Of a DNA stretch of 40,937 nt, positions 15,938 to 25,477 are shown one piece after another. The translations under genes were made by a program, and so were the position numbers. The notes below the pieces were generated by a model that was given only the letters and a program-made list of their open reading frames with translations, was not told where the DNA came from and did no database searches. Each line of letters starts with the position of its first letter. The first letter of the stretch is position 1. Source of the stretch: Pseudomonadota bacterium (GTDB taxonomy: Bacteria; Pseudomonadota; Gammaproteobacteria; Eutrophobiales; Eutrophobiaceae); NCBI GenBank assembly GCA_013112535.1, contig JABFGI010000015.1, forward strand, positions 1 to 40,937, read 5' to 3'.

Positions 15938-16567
15938 ATGAAAAGCAAAAGCGGCACATTATTTATTATTGCTGCACCATCGGGTGCGGGGAAAACGTCT
16001 TTAATTAAATCTCTAGTTTCCGAAGTTGATAATCTTGATGTTTCAATTTCTTACACGACTCGTAAGCCCAGACAAGATGAAAAAGATGGTGAAGCGTATT
16101 TCTTTGTCGATGAAAACGAATTCAAGGAACTAATTAATAAGAACCACTTCCTTGAATATGCCAAAGTTTTTGGTAATTACTATGGCACACCCAAAGACTG
16201 GGTTGAAAAAGAAATGCTCACCGGCAGAAACTTTATCCTTGAAATAGACTGGCAGGGTGCGCAACAAGTCAAATCCCAATTACGTAACAGCGTCGGTATT
16301 TTTATACTTCCGCCTGATTATCAAACTCTTCGTGAACGGTTGATTGGTCGGCAAAATGACGACCAGAAAACAATTGAGTACAGAATGAACGCTGCTCGCG
16401 AAGAAATATCGCATTACAGGGAATTCGACTATATTGTCATCAATGATAATTTTGAACAGGCTTTAACCGAACTCAAAGCCATAATTTCGACAACAAACCT
16501 TGGAAGCTGCCGTCAAAAGGCATTTTATGATGAATTTGTCGACAAAATCATGAATCAAGGCAATTAA
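15938..16567 (+). CDS. gmk: Guanylate kinase
   Basis: 209 residues from the ATG at 15938; a TTG at 15926 would overlap yicC and add four residues before a normal N-terminus, so it is not preferred. The P-loop reads APSGAGKTSLIKSL, followed by SYTTRKPRQDEKDGEAYFFV (the guanylate-binding region), FGNYYGTPKDWVE and LEIDWQGAQQVK. It phosphorylates GMP to GDP with ATP and thus also feeds GTP to the SpoT pathway encoded next. Possibly terminated by the hairpin-like CCGGT/ACCGG repeat at 16640-16657. Confidence 0.96.
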   Translation: MKSKSGTLFIIAAPSGAGKTSLIKSLVSEVDNLDVSISYTTRKPRQDEKDGEAYFFVDENEFKELINKNHFLEYAKVFGNYYGTPKDWVEKEMLTGRNFILEIDWQGAQQVKSQLRNSVGIFILPPDYQTLRERLIGRQNDDQKTIEYRMNAAREEISHYREFDYIVINDNFEQALTELKAIISTTNLGSCRQKAFYDEFVDKIMNQGN

Positions 16568-16591
16568 AAGCCATCTGAATCAATTCATATA

Positions 16592-16621
16592 TTGCAGAAC
16601 AGCCTCTAAATTCAGTAGAAT
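16592..16621 (+). promoter_or_regulatory. Probable rpoZ-spoT promoter
   Basis: TTGCAG (16592-16597), an 18-base spacer and TAGAAT (16616-16621), about 75 bases before the rpoZ start codon. This is the best sigma-70-like match in the gmk-rpoZ gap. Just downstream are two direct copies of CCGGTCA followed by T-rich sequence (16640-16665) that can also pair as CCGGT/ACCGG. Confidence 0.5.
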
Positions 16622-16694
16622 AGCGCTCCACTTTAAAAGCCGGTCACTTTTTAACCGGTCATTTTAGAAATTACACATTAGAAATGAGGACAAC

Positions 16695-16967
16695 ATGGCC
16701 AGATTAACCGTTGAAGACTGCCTGGAAAATATAAATAACCGTTATGATCTGGTTTTATTAGCTAGTAAACGTGCTCGGCAAATTTCAATGGGCGCTGAAC
16801 CATTAGTGCCTGCCAAACAGGACAAACCAACTGTCATCGCTTTGCGTGAAATTGCGGAAAACCTGATTACTGTTGAAAACATTGACAAGGTTAATCAATT
16901 CGATGATGAAGACGAATTTACCGAAGCTGATTTTGCAATTCCGACACCTGCAGAACCGACTGAGTAA
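16695..16967 (+). CDS. rpoZ: RNA polymerase omega subunit
   Basis: 90 residues. [29 protein letters not shown] is the near-invariant omega N-terminus, and [10 protein letters not shown] follows as expected. The C-terminus is acidic ([12 protein letters not shown]), as in many gammaproteobacteria. Omega stabilises the beta-prime subunit and contributes to ppGpp binding site 1. Its position directly before spoT is the conserved order. AGGA is present upstream of the ATG. Confidence 0.96.
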   Translation: MARLTVEDCLENINNRYDLVLLASKRARQISMGAEPLVPAKQDKPTVIALREIAENLITVENIDKVNQFDDEDEFTEADFAIPTPAEPTE

Positions 16968-16992
16968 TAATTAAACTCATTTTTCATTTTAT

Positions 16993-17019
16993 ATAAAGGC
17001 GCAGCATATGCGCCTTTAT
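16993..17019 (+). terminator. Hairpin between rpoZ and spoT
   Basis: A perfect 10-base stem ATAAAGGCGC / GCGCCTTTAT with a 7-base loop, 25 bases after the rpoZ stop. No long U-tract follows (GCTTTATG), so it may only attenuate or stabilise the rpoZ message 3' end rather than stop all transcription into spoT. Confidence 0.6.
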
Positions 17020-17084
17020 GCTTTATGTAGTATACAATTCAGACTTGAGCCAACATGCAATAGAAATCAGACTGAATTAATCCT

Positions 17085-19232
17085 GTGTTAACAATAAACG
17101 AACTTCGTAAACTCATCGGTACTTATCTTCAGCCTGAACAGGTAGAAAAAGTGCAACGTGCCTATCATTTTAGTGCGAAGGCACATGAAGGGCAAAAACG
17201 TAAAAGCGGCGAACCATATATTCATCATCCCCTTGAAGTAGCTTATATCCTTGGCGAAATGCACATGGATCACCAGACGCTAATGGCAGCAATACTGCAT
17301 GATGTCATAGAAGACACACCCACAGCAAAAACAGTAATCAGTCGCAGATTTGGTAAAGGTGTTGCTGAACTGGTCGATGGCGTCAGTAAACTGGACAAAA
17401 TTCAATTTGAGAATTCGGCTGAGGCACAGGCACATAACTTTCGTAAAATGCTAATGGCGATGAGTAATGATATTCGCGTCATCCTGGTCAAACTCGCTGA
17501 TCGCCTGCATAACATGCGTACACTTGAAGCTTTGAATCCAAAGAAACGCCGACGCATAGCACGAGAAACACTGGAAGTTTATGCCCCTATTGCACTTCGA
17601 CTCGGCGTTAACTCGATACGACTGGAACTGGAAGAACGCGGCTTTGCTACCTTATATCCAATGCGTTACAGGATTTTAAACGAACAAATCAATAAAGCAC
17701 GTGGTCATCGAAAAGAAATTATTAGCAAAATTAGAACCGCCTTAAAACGTCGTATGCGCCAGGAAAAAGTTCCTGGACAAATATTAGGCAGGGAAAAACA
17801 CCTTTACGGAATCTATACGAAAATGAAAGAACAACATCTCTCGTTCAATGATGTTTATGATGTATATGCTTTTCGTTTAATCGTTGATGATATTGACACC
17901 TGCTATCGCACCATAGGTACCGTACATAATTTATATAAACCTGTTCCCGGAAAATTTAAAGATTATATCGCGATTCCAAAAGCAAATGGTTATCAGTCGT
18001 TGCATACCGTTTTGTTTGGTCCTTATGGTGTACCAATTGAAATTCAAATACGAACAAAAGAAATTGATGATGTTGCAGAAGCCGGTATTGCCGCACATTG
18101 GCTTTATAAAGCAGAAGGGAAATCGAAAAAAGCAATACAACGTGAAAGTGATCGAAGCGGTGCACATCGTCGCGCTAGAGAATGGTTACGAAATATTGTT
18201 GAATTGAATAAATCCGCTGGAAACCCGGTAGAATTTTTCGAAAATGTAAAAGTAGATTTATTTCCAGACGATGTTTATGTCTTTACGCCTAAAGGCAAGA
18301 TCATGGAACTACCGAGTGGCGCAACAGCTGTCGATTTTGCCTATGCCATTCATACTGATATTGGTAATCGATGTGTTGGTACTCGTATTAACAGAAAACT
18401 ATTCCCACTGGGGACACAATTGGCCAATGGACAAACCGTTGAAATTATTACAGCAAAAAGCGGTCGTCCGGACCCGGCATGGTTAAATTTTGTAGTTACT
18501 GCCAAAGCGCGGACACAGATCAGGCATTTCCTTAAAAATCTGCAAAATAGTGAAGCAATAGCACTGGGGAAACGTTTGTTAAACCGGGAACTCGAACCCT
18601 TTGCATTTACCTATCAGGATATTAATGAAAAAGATATGCAATATTTATTTTCTGAAAACAAAGTCGAAAGTGAAGATGAACTTTTTCAGGAAATCGGTCT
18701 AGGCAACAAATTTGCACCTTTAATAGCAAGACAGTTAATTGCCTTTGAGAAACTGACTAAGCAAGAAGACAAGTCAGTTAAAAATGATGAAAAAATGCCG
18801 TTATCGATTAAAGGCACAGAAGGTATGGTTGTCAGTTTTCCTAAATGTTGTTATCCGATTCCTGGCGACCCCATCTATGGTTTCATCACGTCAGGACGCG
18901 GCATCGTTGTACATCGACAAAGCTGCAAAAACATTGCTGAATACCAAAACCAACAGGAAAAATGGATTCATGTTGAATGGGAATCAAACATAGAACGCGA
19001 CTTTAAAGTCAAAATCAGCATGAATGCCAGTAATCAACGCGGTGTACTTGCCACAGTTTCATCTACCATTTCAGATGCGGAAGCCAATATTGAAAATGTT
19101 GAAATGACTGATCGCGATGACAGATATACGACATTACGATTTATTATTGAAGTACAAAATCGCGTTCATTTAGCCAATGTTATGCGAAGAATAAGAGCGC
19201 TGAAGAGCATCTCCCAAATAACCCGAAATTAA
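17085..19232 (+). CDS. spoT: Bifunctional (p)ppGpp synthetase/hydrolase SpoT
   Basis: 715 residues. The hydrolase domain is intact: YIHHPLEVA and LHDVIEDT (HD at 72-73) and DRLHNMRT. The synthetase domain is also intact: YDVYAFRLIV, GKFKDYIAIPKANGYQSLHT and EIQIRTKEID. A TGS domain (DVYVFTPKGKIMELPSGATAVDFAYAIH) and a C-terminal ACT domain (NQRGVLATVSSTISDAEANIENV) follow. So it should both make and degrade ppGpp. GTG start at 17085; no clear Shine-Dalgarno, and the gap from rpoZ holds a hairpin, so expression may be low or leader-dependent. Followed by ridA and recG as in many gammaproteobacteria. Confidence 0.95.
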   Translation: MLTINELRKLIGTYLQPEQVEKVQRAYHFSAKAHEGQKRKSGEPYIHHPLEVAYILGEMHMDHQTLMAAILHDVIEDTPTAKTVISRRFGKGVAELVDGVSKLDKIQFENSAEAQAHNFRKMLMAMSNDIRVILVKLADRLHNMRTLEALNPKKRRRIARETLEVYAPIALRLGVNSIRLELEERGFATLYPMRYRILNEQINKARGHRKEIISKIRTALKRRMRQEKVPGQILGREKHLYGIYTKMKEQHLSFNDVYDVYAFRLIVDDIDTCYRTIGTVHNLYKPVPGKFKDYIAIPKANGYQSLHTVLFGPYGVPIEIQIRTKEIDDVAEAGIAAHWLYKAEGKSKKAIQRESDRSGAHRRAREWLRNIVELNKSAGNPVEFFENVKVDLFPDDVYVFTPKGKIMELPSGATAVDFAYAIHTDIGNRCVGTRINRKLFPLGTQLANGQTVEIITAKSGRPDPAWLNFVVTAKARTQIRHFLKNLQNSEAIALGKRLLNRELEPFAFTYQDINEKDMQYLFSENKVESEDELFQEIGLGNKFAPLIARQLIAFEKLTKQEDKSVKNDEKMPLSIKGTEGMVVSFPKCCYPIPGDPIYGFITSGRGIVVHRQSCKNIAEYQNQQEKWIHVEWESNIERDFKVKISMNASNQRGVLATVSSTISDAEANIENVEMTDRDDRYTTLRFIIEVQNRVHLANVMRRIRALKSISQITRN

Positions 19233-19279
19233 TCAACTATTAAATATAAACGTATTATTGAAAATAAGAGGAAATAATA

Positions 19280-19660
19280 ATGCAAAAAGAAATTATATCG
19301 ACTACCGATGCACCGCAAGCAATAGGCACTTATTCTCAAGCCGTAAAAGTTGGAAATACAGTTTATCTTTCAGGACAAATCCCTTTAGTACCTGAAACGA
19401 TGGAATTAATAGAAGGCGATATGCGAGCTCAAATTACTCGTGTATTTGATAATCTTACTGCTGTTGCTATAGCAGCGGGTGGTTCATTGGCCGATATTAG
19501 TAAATTAAACATTTTTCTCACCGACTTATCTCACTTTCCTCTGGTTAATGAAATCATGGCGGAATATTTTACTGAACCCTACCCTGCACGAGCTGCTGTT
19601 GGCGTTGCCAGTTTGCCAAAAGGCGCTTTAGTTGAAATGGATGCAATAATGACACTTTAA
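19280..19660 (+). CDS. ridA: RidA family 2-iminobutanoate/2-iminopropanoate deaminase
   Basis: 126 residues, the family length. It reads [29 protein letters not shown] at the start and ends with [25 protein letters not shown], both diagnostic (R in PARA binds the substrate carboxylate; E in VEMDA is the active-site region). RidA hydrolyses reactive enamine/imine products of PLP enzymes such as threonine dehydratase. GAGGAAATAATA precedes the ATG, a good ribosome site. Conserved position after spoT. Confidence 0.95.
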   Translation: MQKEIISTTDAPQAIGTYSQAVKVGNTVYLSGQIPLVPETMELIEGDMRAQITRVFDNLTAVAIAAGGSLADISKLNIFLTDLSHFPLVNEIMAEYFTEPYPARAAVGVASLPKGALVEMDAIMTL

Positions 19661-19697
19661 TTATTGCACGAAGTGATCTCTTTTCTTTGACCCAGCT

Positions 19698-21794
19698 TTG
19701 AATAAAAATAAACACTTTACCCTTACTAATCCTGTCACTTCATTAAGTGGTGTAGGCCTACGCTTACAGGAAAAACTGGAACGCATAGGTATAAATGAAA
19801 TTCAGGATTTATTATTTCATTTGCCCTATCGTTATATTGATCGAACTCGTTTGTCTCCTATCGGAACACTGCGTCCGGAACATGAGGCTTATATTCAGGG
19901 GGAAATAGAATTAACCCAGGTTCGATTTGGTAAAAGACGATCTCTATTATGCCGAATCAGTGACGGTACCGGTTCTATCATTTTACGTTTCTTTTATTTT
20001 TCAAAATCACAGGAAAAAGGTTTACAGCGAGGTTTAAGCATACGTTGTTATGGGCAGGTTCGTTATGGTCAAGGTTCACTGGAAATGGTTCATCCTGAAT
20101 ATCGTGTGCTTAATGAGCATCAGGAAAATGTACTGGATGAACAACTTACTGCGGTATATCCGAGTACCGAAGGCTTACAACAAACACGATTGCGTAAATT
20201 AACAGAACAGGCTCTACTTGCTTTAGATAATGACGAACAGAGCTTAGTCGAGTTATTGCCTGAAAATATATTAGCTGACCAAAAATTACCTACCTTATCA
20301 GAGGCCCTTTCTTATGTACATCGACCTCCGCCTGATGCTGATATTAAAAGTCTGGTAGAAGGCATTCACCCTGCGCAGCGAAGATTGGCTTTTGAAGAAT
20401 TACTAGCTCACCAATTAAGTTTATTGCAATTACGAAAAGACTTTCGAAAAGAATCCTCACCTGCTTTAAATAAAAGTAGTCACCTTGTTACTGTTTTTTT
20501 AGAAAACTTGCCATTTGAGTTAACAAATGCTCAACGATTAGCATATGAAACGATATCTTCAGATTTAAATAAAACGGAAGCAATGCTTAGACTTGTTCAA
20601 GGCGATGTGGGTTCTGGCAAAACAGTTGTGGCAGCCATGGCTACCTTACAAACAATTGAAGCCGGTTATCAAGTTGCGATTATGGCACCAACGGAACTTC
20701 TTTCTGAACAACATTACAAAAACTTTCGAATCTGGCTGGAACCACTTGGTATCGATGTCGTATTCCTGACCGGGAAACTGAAAAAATCTAGACGAACCGA
20801 AGTTGAAGAACGACTGCAGAATGATACTCCTGTTGTTGTTATAGGTACGCATGCGTTATTTCAGGACTCTGTCTCATTTGCAAAACCTGGTTTAATTGTT
20901 ATCGATGAACAACATCGCTTTGGTGTACATCAACGGTTGGCTTTGCTGGAAAAAGGACAGCAACATAAAGTATATCCACATCAGTTAATTATGACTGCGA
21001 CTCCTATTCCAAGGACCTTAACAATGACTGCTTATGCGGATCTTGACCATACGGTAATCAATGAACTACCGCCTGGACGAAAAACAATCAACACCAGTGT
21101 TATTTCAAATGAACGACGCGATGACATCATAAACAGAATTAATAAAGTCTGCACAGAAGGGCGACAAGTATATTGGGTTTGTACGTTGATCGAGGAATCA
21201 GAAACGTTGCAATGCGAAACTGCGATTGAAACAGCGGAGACACTAAAGGAAAAATTAAGTGCTGTTAATGTTGGACTAATCCATGGGCGTATGAAGCCAA
21301 CAGAAAAAGAAAACATGATGCAGGAATTCAAAAACGGTAAAATTGGTCTCTTAGTGGCAACTACTGTCATTGAGGTAGGAGTAGACGTGCCGAATGCAAG
21401 CCTGATGATAATTGATAATGCTGAACGATTCGGCCTGTCTCAATTGCATCAATTACGTGGTCGCATTGGTCGTGGTGAGACACAAAGCGATTGTTTATTA
21501 ATGTACCAGTCTCCGCTTGGTGATTTAGCAAAACAACGACTGGAAATTATGCGTACCAGTAGTGATGGTTTTGTTATTGCTGAAAAAGATCTTGAATTAC
21601 GTGGTCCGGGAGAAATCCTGGGCACACGTCAGGCAGGCATACCGGAAATGCGTGTTGCCGATTTAATGCGTGACGCACGCTTATTACCCGAGATACAAAA
21701 TACAGCAAAATTATTACTCGAAAACGATCACGACAAGGTAGAATCATTAATTCATCGATGGCTAGGCAAAAACATCGACTACAGTAATGTTTAA
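19698..21794 (+). CDS. recG: ATP-dependent DNA helicase RecG
   Basis: 698 residues, near the usual 690. An N-terminal wedge/OB region (LPYRYIDRTRLSPIG, RFGKRRSLLCRISDGTGSI) is followed by helicase motifs: GDVGSGKTVVAA (Walker A), IMAPTELLSEQH, VIDEQHRFGVHQR (DEQH box), MTATPIPRTLTM, then RGRIGRG in the second RecA domain and the C-terminal TRQAGIPEMRVADL. RecG remodels stalled forks and branches Holliday junctions. Start is TTG at 19698; no in-frame ATG exists near it. The 3' end overlaps ubiC by 8 bases. Confidence 0.95.
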   Translation: MNKNKHFTLTNPVTSLSGVGLRLQEKLERIGINEIQDLLFHLPYRYIDRTRLSPIGTLRPEHEAYIQGEIELTQVRFGKRRSLLCRISDGTGSIILRFFYFSKSQEKGLQRGLSIRCYGQVRYGQGSLEMVHPEYRVLNEHQENVLDEQLTAVYPSTEGLQQTRLRKLTEQALLALDNDEQSLVELLPENILADQKLPTLSEALSYVHRPPPDADIKSLVEGIHPAQRRLAFEELLAHQLSLLQLRKDFRKESSPALNKSSHLVTVFLENLPFELTNAQRLAYETISSDLNKTEAMLRLVQGDVGSGKTVVAAMATLQTIEAGYQVAIMAPTELLSEQHYKNFRIWLEPLGIDVVFLTGKLKKSRRTEVEERLQNDTPVVVIGTHALFQDSVSFAKPGLIVIDEQHRFGVHQRLALLEKGQQHKVYPHQLIMTATPIPRTLTMTAYADLDHTVINELPPGRKTINTSVISNERRDDIINRINKVCTEGRQVYWVCTLIEESETLQCETAIETAETLKEKLSAVNVGLIHGRMKPTEKENMMQEFKNGKIGLLVATTVIEVGVDVPNASLMIIDNAERFGLSQLHQLRGRIGRGETQSDCLLMYQSPLGDLAKQRLEIMRTSSDGFVIAEKDLELRGPGEILGTRQAGIPEMRVADLMRDARLLPEIQNTAKLLLENDHDKVESLIHRWLGKNIDYSNV

Positions 21795-22353
21795 CTGGAT
21801 AAACGCATTGAAACTTGATTGGCAAAACAAAGAGTCTGTACAACAAAAAATATCTGATAAGCGGATAAGTCCGTTTCTTTTTAATGAAGGCTCACTCACG
21901 TATTATATTCAACAACATTGTAAAGGTGAGTTTAATCTCGAACTGGTTTCTGAATCGTGGCAAGCAGCTATGTCTGATGAAATAGCTTTACTATCATTAT
22001 CTGATAACGAAAAAACATTTATCAGGAAAGTCCGTTTAAAATGTGATAATCAGGCTTTAGTATATGCACGCACAGTAATTCCCGAGAAAACATTCTCTGG
22101 AAAAAATAAAAAGCTGTCTTGTCTGGGCACAAACCCACTGGCTGATATCCTGTTTAAAGATGAAAACACATATCGTGCAGACATGTGTTATGCAAAAATT
22201 ACTGTAGACTGCGGGCTTTATAAAGAAGCAACAAAAGATCTGGATATCATATCCGAGTTATGGGGTAGACAATCATTGTTTTATACTGAACAGCAGCCAT
22301 TACTTATAACTGAAATATTCTTACCTTCGATTTTAGAATGCAACAAAAACTAG
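21787..22353 (+). CDS. ubiC: Chorismate lyase UbiC
   Basis: 188 residues. Despite divergence it has the UbiC pattern: ISPFLFNEGSLTYYIQQHC at the start, FIRKVRLKCDNQALVYARTVIP (R of the active site), LGTNPLADILF and a terminal LLITEIFLPS with the conserved catalytic-region glutamate. It converts chorismate to 4-hydroxybenzoate and pyruvate, the first committed step of ubiquinone synthesis. It overlaps recG by 8 bases and ubiA by 16, so it is translated in a coupled run. Confidence 0.9.
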   Translation: MFNWINALKLDWQNKESVQQKISDKRISPFLFNEGSLTYYIQQHCKGEFNLELVSESWQAAMSDEIALLSLSDNEKTFIRKVRLKCDNQALVYARTVIPEKTFSGKNKKLSCLGTNPLADILFKDENTYRADMCYAKITVDCGLYKEATKDLDIISELWGRQSLFYTEQQPLLITEIFLPSILECNKN

Positions 22354-23390
22354 AGTTCATTTTAAAAAGATTATCTGTGTTATCCAGACGAGCCTGGGCA
22401 ATGATTAATCTTTATTGCCATAAAGCGTTTTCCTTCACCGTAAAACACATAGGTAAAGGATGGGCCTGTATTTGTAATACCAGTTATAAATTTAAGGTCC
22501 GGTGCAAAGCTCATTGGCCGGCGGTACGTCAACGACTCAAGCTATATGCTGCGTTAACACGGTTAAATAAGCCTATTGGTATACTCTTATTATTATGGCC
22601 CACTCTCTGGGCTTTATGGATTGCGGCTAGAGGAATCCCGGATACGGATGTATTCATTGTCTTCGTTCTTGGTGTTGTTTTTATGCGTTCTGCTGGTTGT
22701 GTATTAAATGATATTGCTGATCAACAGTTCGACCCTTATGTTTCCAGAACAAAAAACAGGCCTTTAGCAGACGACAGAATTTCTTCATTTGAAGCACTGG
22801 CTGTTGCGCTAGGATTAATTTTTATCGCTTTTTTACTGGTATTAACGATGAACTGGTTAACAGTTCAACTGGCTTTTATAGCCATTATTCTTGCCGGTAT
22901 ATACCCTTTTATGAAACGATACACCTACTTGCCCCAATTCTTTCTCGGATTAGCTTTTGGTTGGGCTATTCCAATGGCATTCGCGGCACAAACAGGTTCG
23001 GTACCTCAAATTGCCTGGTTATTGCTCATTGCAAACATTCTATGGTCGGTCGTCTATGATACGATGTATGCCATGGTTGACCGGGAAGATGACCTTAAAA
23101 TCGGTGTTAAATCGACTGCAATTTTGTTTGATGACGCTGATCGGGTTATTATCGGCATCATTCAAGCGCTGGTTTTAGTTACACTAATTACCATAGGCAT
23201 GCAGGCGCAGTTGAGTTTCTATTATTATATTGGCCTAGCTGTTGCGGCCTGTTTTTTTATTTATCAATTACGTTTGATATGGGGCAGAAAGCCGGAACAA
23301 TGTTTCAAGGCTTTTTTGAATAATAACTGGTTTGGCCTGACTGTTTTTATCGGGCTGTTTCTTGATTTTATAATAAATAATAATGTTTAG
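22338..23390 (+). CDS. ubiA: 4-hydroxybenzoate polyprenyltransferase UbiA, N-terminally extended
   Basis: 350 residues, about 60 longer than E. coli UbiA. The catalytic part begins near residue 66: LKLYAALTRLNKPIGILLLL, then MRSAGCVLNDIADQQFD with the first Asp-rich motif (N124, D125, D128, D132) and RTKNRPLA; a second motif is YAMVDREDDLKIGVKS. Multiple membrane helices follow. It attaches the polyprenyl tail to 4-hydroxybenzoate. The 60-residue N-terminal extension is basic and rich in aromatic and Cys residues, with no other in-frame ATG close to the domain start. It overlaps both neighbours, so the long form is likely real. Confidence 0.93.
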   Translation: MQQKLEFILKRLSVLSRRAWAMINLYCHKAFSFTVKHIGKGWACICNTSYKFKVRCKAHWPAVRQRLKLYAALTRLNKPIGILLLLWPTLWALWIAARGIPDTDVFIVFVLGVVFMRSAGCVLNDIADQQFDPYVSRTKNRPLADDRISSFEALAVALGLIFIAFLLVLTMNWLTVQLAFIAIILAGIYPFMKRYTYLPQFFLGLAFGWAIPMAFAAQTGSVPQIAWLLLIANILWSVVYDTMYAMVDREDDLKIGVKSTAILFDDADRVIIGIIQALVLVTLITIGMQAQLSFYYYIGLAVAACFFIYQLRLIWGRKPEQCFKAFLNNNWFGLTVFIGLFLDFIINNNV

Positions 23391-24267
23391 ATCATACATT
23401 TCAATCGCCCTTTTATTATTTACTTTAACATCTGTTAAAGCTGAAGATATCGACGAACTCGTTAATAAAGAATGTACCCGCATCGGAAGTAAATTAGGCA
23501 GTGTTAATATTCAGGATTGTCTAGATGTTAATTTAACTGCAACTGATGGGCGCTCCGTTAATAATGCGCCAATCTTGATAAAAGAATACCCTCCCCTGCA
23601 AAGACGATCACCACTGGGTAAAGTTTTATTAATTGGAGGTATACATGGCGATGAATACTCTTCAGTTAGCATTGTTTTCAAATGGATGAAAACGCTTGAT
23701 CAATACCATTCCGGTCTCTTTCATTGGCATGTTACACCATTATTAAATCCGGATGGTTTATTACGACGAAAATCTCAACGAATAAATGCAAATGATGTTG
23801 ATCTGAATCGTAATTTTCCAATGGATGATTGGGAAAATACGGCTTTAAAACATTGGGAAACTTTTACTGGCCGAAATCCAAGATATTATCCAGGAAAAAG
23901 TCCATTGAGTGAGCCAGAGTCGACATGGCTGGTTAATCATATTAATGAGTTTAATCCTGATGTTATCGTCGCGGTACATGCACCTCATGGTATTGTTGAT
24001 TATGATGGACCACGTGATGCCCCCTATAAACTGGGACGCTTGCATCTCAATCTATTGGGCACATATCCTGGTTCTTTAGGTAATTATGCCGGGATACAAC
24101 GAAAAATACCGGTGGTAACAATTGAGTTACCCTACGCTGGCATTATGCCTACTAATAAAGAAATCAATGATATCTGGCGTGATATGGTTCGATGGTTGAG
24201 TGAAAATATTACCGAAGAGGCTTATATTGAATCACACAGCATAAATCAGGACGCAGCTCCTTCATAA
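23383..24267 (+). CDS. Secreted M14-family zinc peptidase (MpaA-like)
   Basis: 294 residues. Signal peptide (about 1-20, ending SVKA-ED). Zinc site GGIHGDEYSS (H88, E91), then DVDLNRNFP (138-146, substrate-binding NR motif), a third ligand His in VAVHAPHG and the catalytic Glu in VTIELPYAG, all in M14 order. The size and motifs resemble murein peptide amidase MpaA, which cuts the gamma-D-Glu-diaminopimelate bond, but E. coli MpaA is cytoplasmic while this one is exported. It overlaps ubiA by 8 bases, and its 3' end overlaps the convergent L,D-transpeptidase gene by 22 bases. Substrate is inferred. Confidence 0.82.
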   Translation: MFRSYISIALLLFTLTSVKAEDIDELVNKECTRIGSKLGSVNIQDCLDVNLTATDGRSVNNAPILIKEYPPLQRRSPLGKVLLIGGIHGDEYSSVSIVFKWMKTLDQYHSGLFHWHVTPLLNPDGLLRRKSQRINANDVDLNRNFPMDDWENTALKHWETFTGRNPRYYPGKSPLSEPESTWLVNHINEFNPDVIVAVHAPHGIVDYDGPRDAPYKLGRLHLNLLGTYPGSLGNYAGIQRKIPVVTIELPYAGIMPTNKEINDIWRDMVRWLSENITEEAYIESHSINQDAAPS

Positions 24268-25457
24268 ATGATTCGCCATTGTCCATCATCTTCCATACGC
24301 CAGTACTGACGCTTGGTGAACTTCCTTCTAAAATTATCACTGGCATAATCCTGAACAAAAGTAACAACCATTAATTGTTTTTCACCCGGGTAAAGGAACA
24401 TGCTTGTATTTGTCAGGTTAACCTTTATAAATTTTTTCGATGGATTGACTCTGCGTTTATATTCAACCCAGGAATTATAATCCTTGCCCAATCCTGAGTA
24501 TTCTTTTGAATAATGACGTAAATACAAATCAACATCTCGACTTTCCCAATCGTTGCGCCATTGTTCAACGAAATATTCATAATCAGTTTGATGTTTTTTC
24601 CATTCCTTTTTTGTAATCCAGTTAATCGAATCAGAAATAATAACCGGCGTTTGTCCTTTATCAATAAACGGAGACAATGTATTCAAGTCATTATTACTTA
24701 CGATAACGCAACCGTTACTATCTTTTGGAGGACGGCTAAAGGTGCTACTGGGCGTACCGTGTAACCAGATACCGTAGCCTGTGCGACCATGACGTTGATC
24801 CCAGGCATTTGGATAATTTATAGGATAAGCACCATCACCATAAAGATCGGGAAGCTCTTCCGGTTTAATAAATCCGGTAACAAAATAAACACCTACCGGT
24901 GTTTTTTGATCTCCCTCTACATACTTCCCTGTTCCATTCTTACCTATAGTGACGTAAGAATCTTTTATTAATATTGGTACGCCATTTTGATTTTTAAACA
25001 AAAACAATCTTGAGCGGGAAGAATCAACGACAATGACATACTTTTGTTTACTTGCCAGCTGAATCAATGAAGCGGGTATTTTATCCCTGTCAACCGGAGA
25101 TTGATGATATTGCCATCGTGCTTGCACTTCATCACGTAAAGCAGAAATCCGTTCAAATGAAGCATTCGAAACATTACCAAAGTCGGTTATGGCCTGTGAA
25201 CGCGCGAGCATCATATCAGCATAGATTAGCTGAGCCACTTTAAAATCCGGGTTGAACTTGATTAATTGCTGTAAATCCTTAATGGCCTGATCTGTTTTAT
25301 CATTTTTAATTCTTTCCAGCGCGGTGATTAATAGATTTTCAGAATGTCTTGACAGATTCTGGCTAGACGTGGCTTTGGAAAGAATATCAGCAGCTAGCAA
25401 CGAATGACTTATGCCAAGAAAAAAAAGAATAAGAAGATATTTAAAATTAATTTTCAT
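24246..25457 (-). CDS. L,D-transpeptidase (YkuD) with C-terminal NTF2-like domain
   Basis: About 403 residues from the ATG at 25457, which starts a signal peptide (MKINFKYLLILFFLGISHSL); a TTG at 25508 would put 17 residues before it. After a helical TPR-like region (ALERIKNDKTDQAIKDLQQL) comes the YkuD domain: YVIVVDSSRSRLFLFKN, IGKNGTGKYVEGDQKTPVG, then IWLHGTPS and DSNGCVIVS with the catalytic Cys (S-x-GC). The last 105 residues (WESRDVDLYLRHYSKEY to the end) form an NTF2/SnoaL-like domain also found in the next gene. YkuD enzymes make 3-3 peptidoglycan crosslinks or attach proteins. It lies 20 bases after the TPR gene. Confidence 0.88.
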   Translation of the reverse strand: MKINFKYLLILFFLGISHSLLAADILSKATSSQNLSRHSENLLITALERIKNDKTDQAIKDLQQLIKFNPDFKVAQLIYADMMLARSQAITDFGNVSNASFERISALRDEVQARWQYHQSPVDRDKIPASLIQLASKQKYVIVVDSSRSRLFLFKNQNGVPILIKDSYVTIGKNGTGKYVEGDQKTPVGVYFVTGFIKPEELPDLYGDGAYPINYPNAWDQRHGRTGYGIWLHGTPSSTFSRPPKDSNGCVIVSNNDLNTLSPFIDKGQTPVIISDSINWITKKEWKKHQTDYEYFVEQWRNDWESRDVDLYLRHYSKEYSGLGKDYNSWVEYKRRVNPSKKFIKVNLTNTSMFLYPGEKQLMVVTFVQDYASDNFRRKFTKRQYWRMEDDGQWRIIYEGAAS

Positions 25458-25477
25458 CTTAGCATCCCGTTGGTAAA

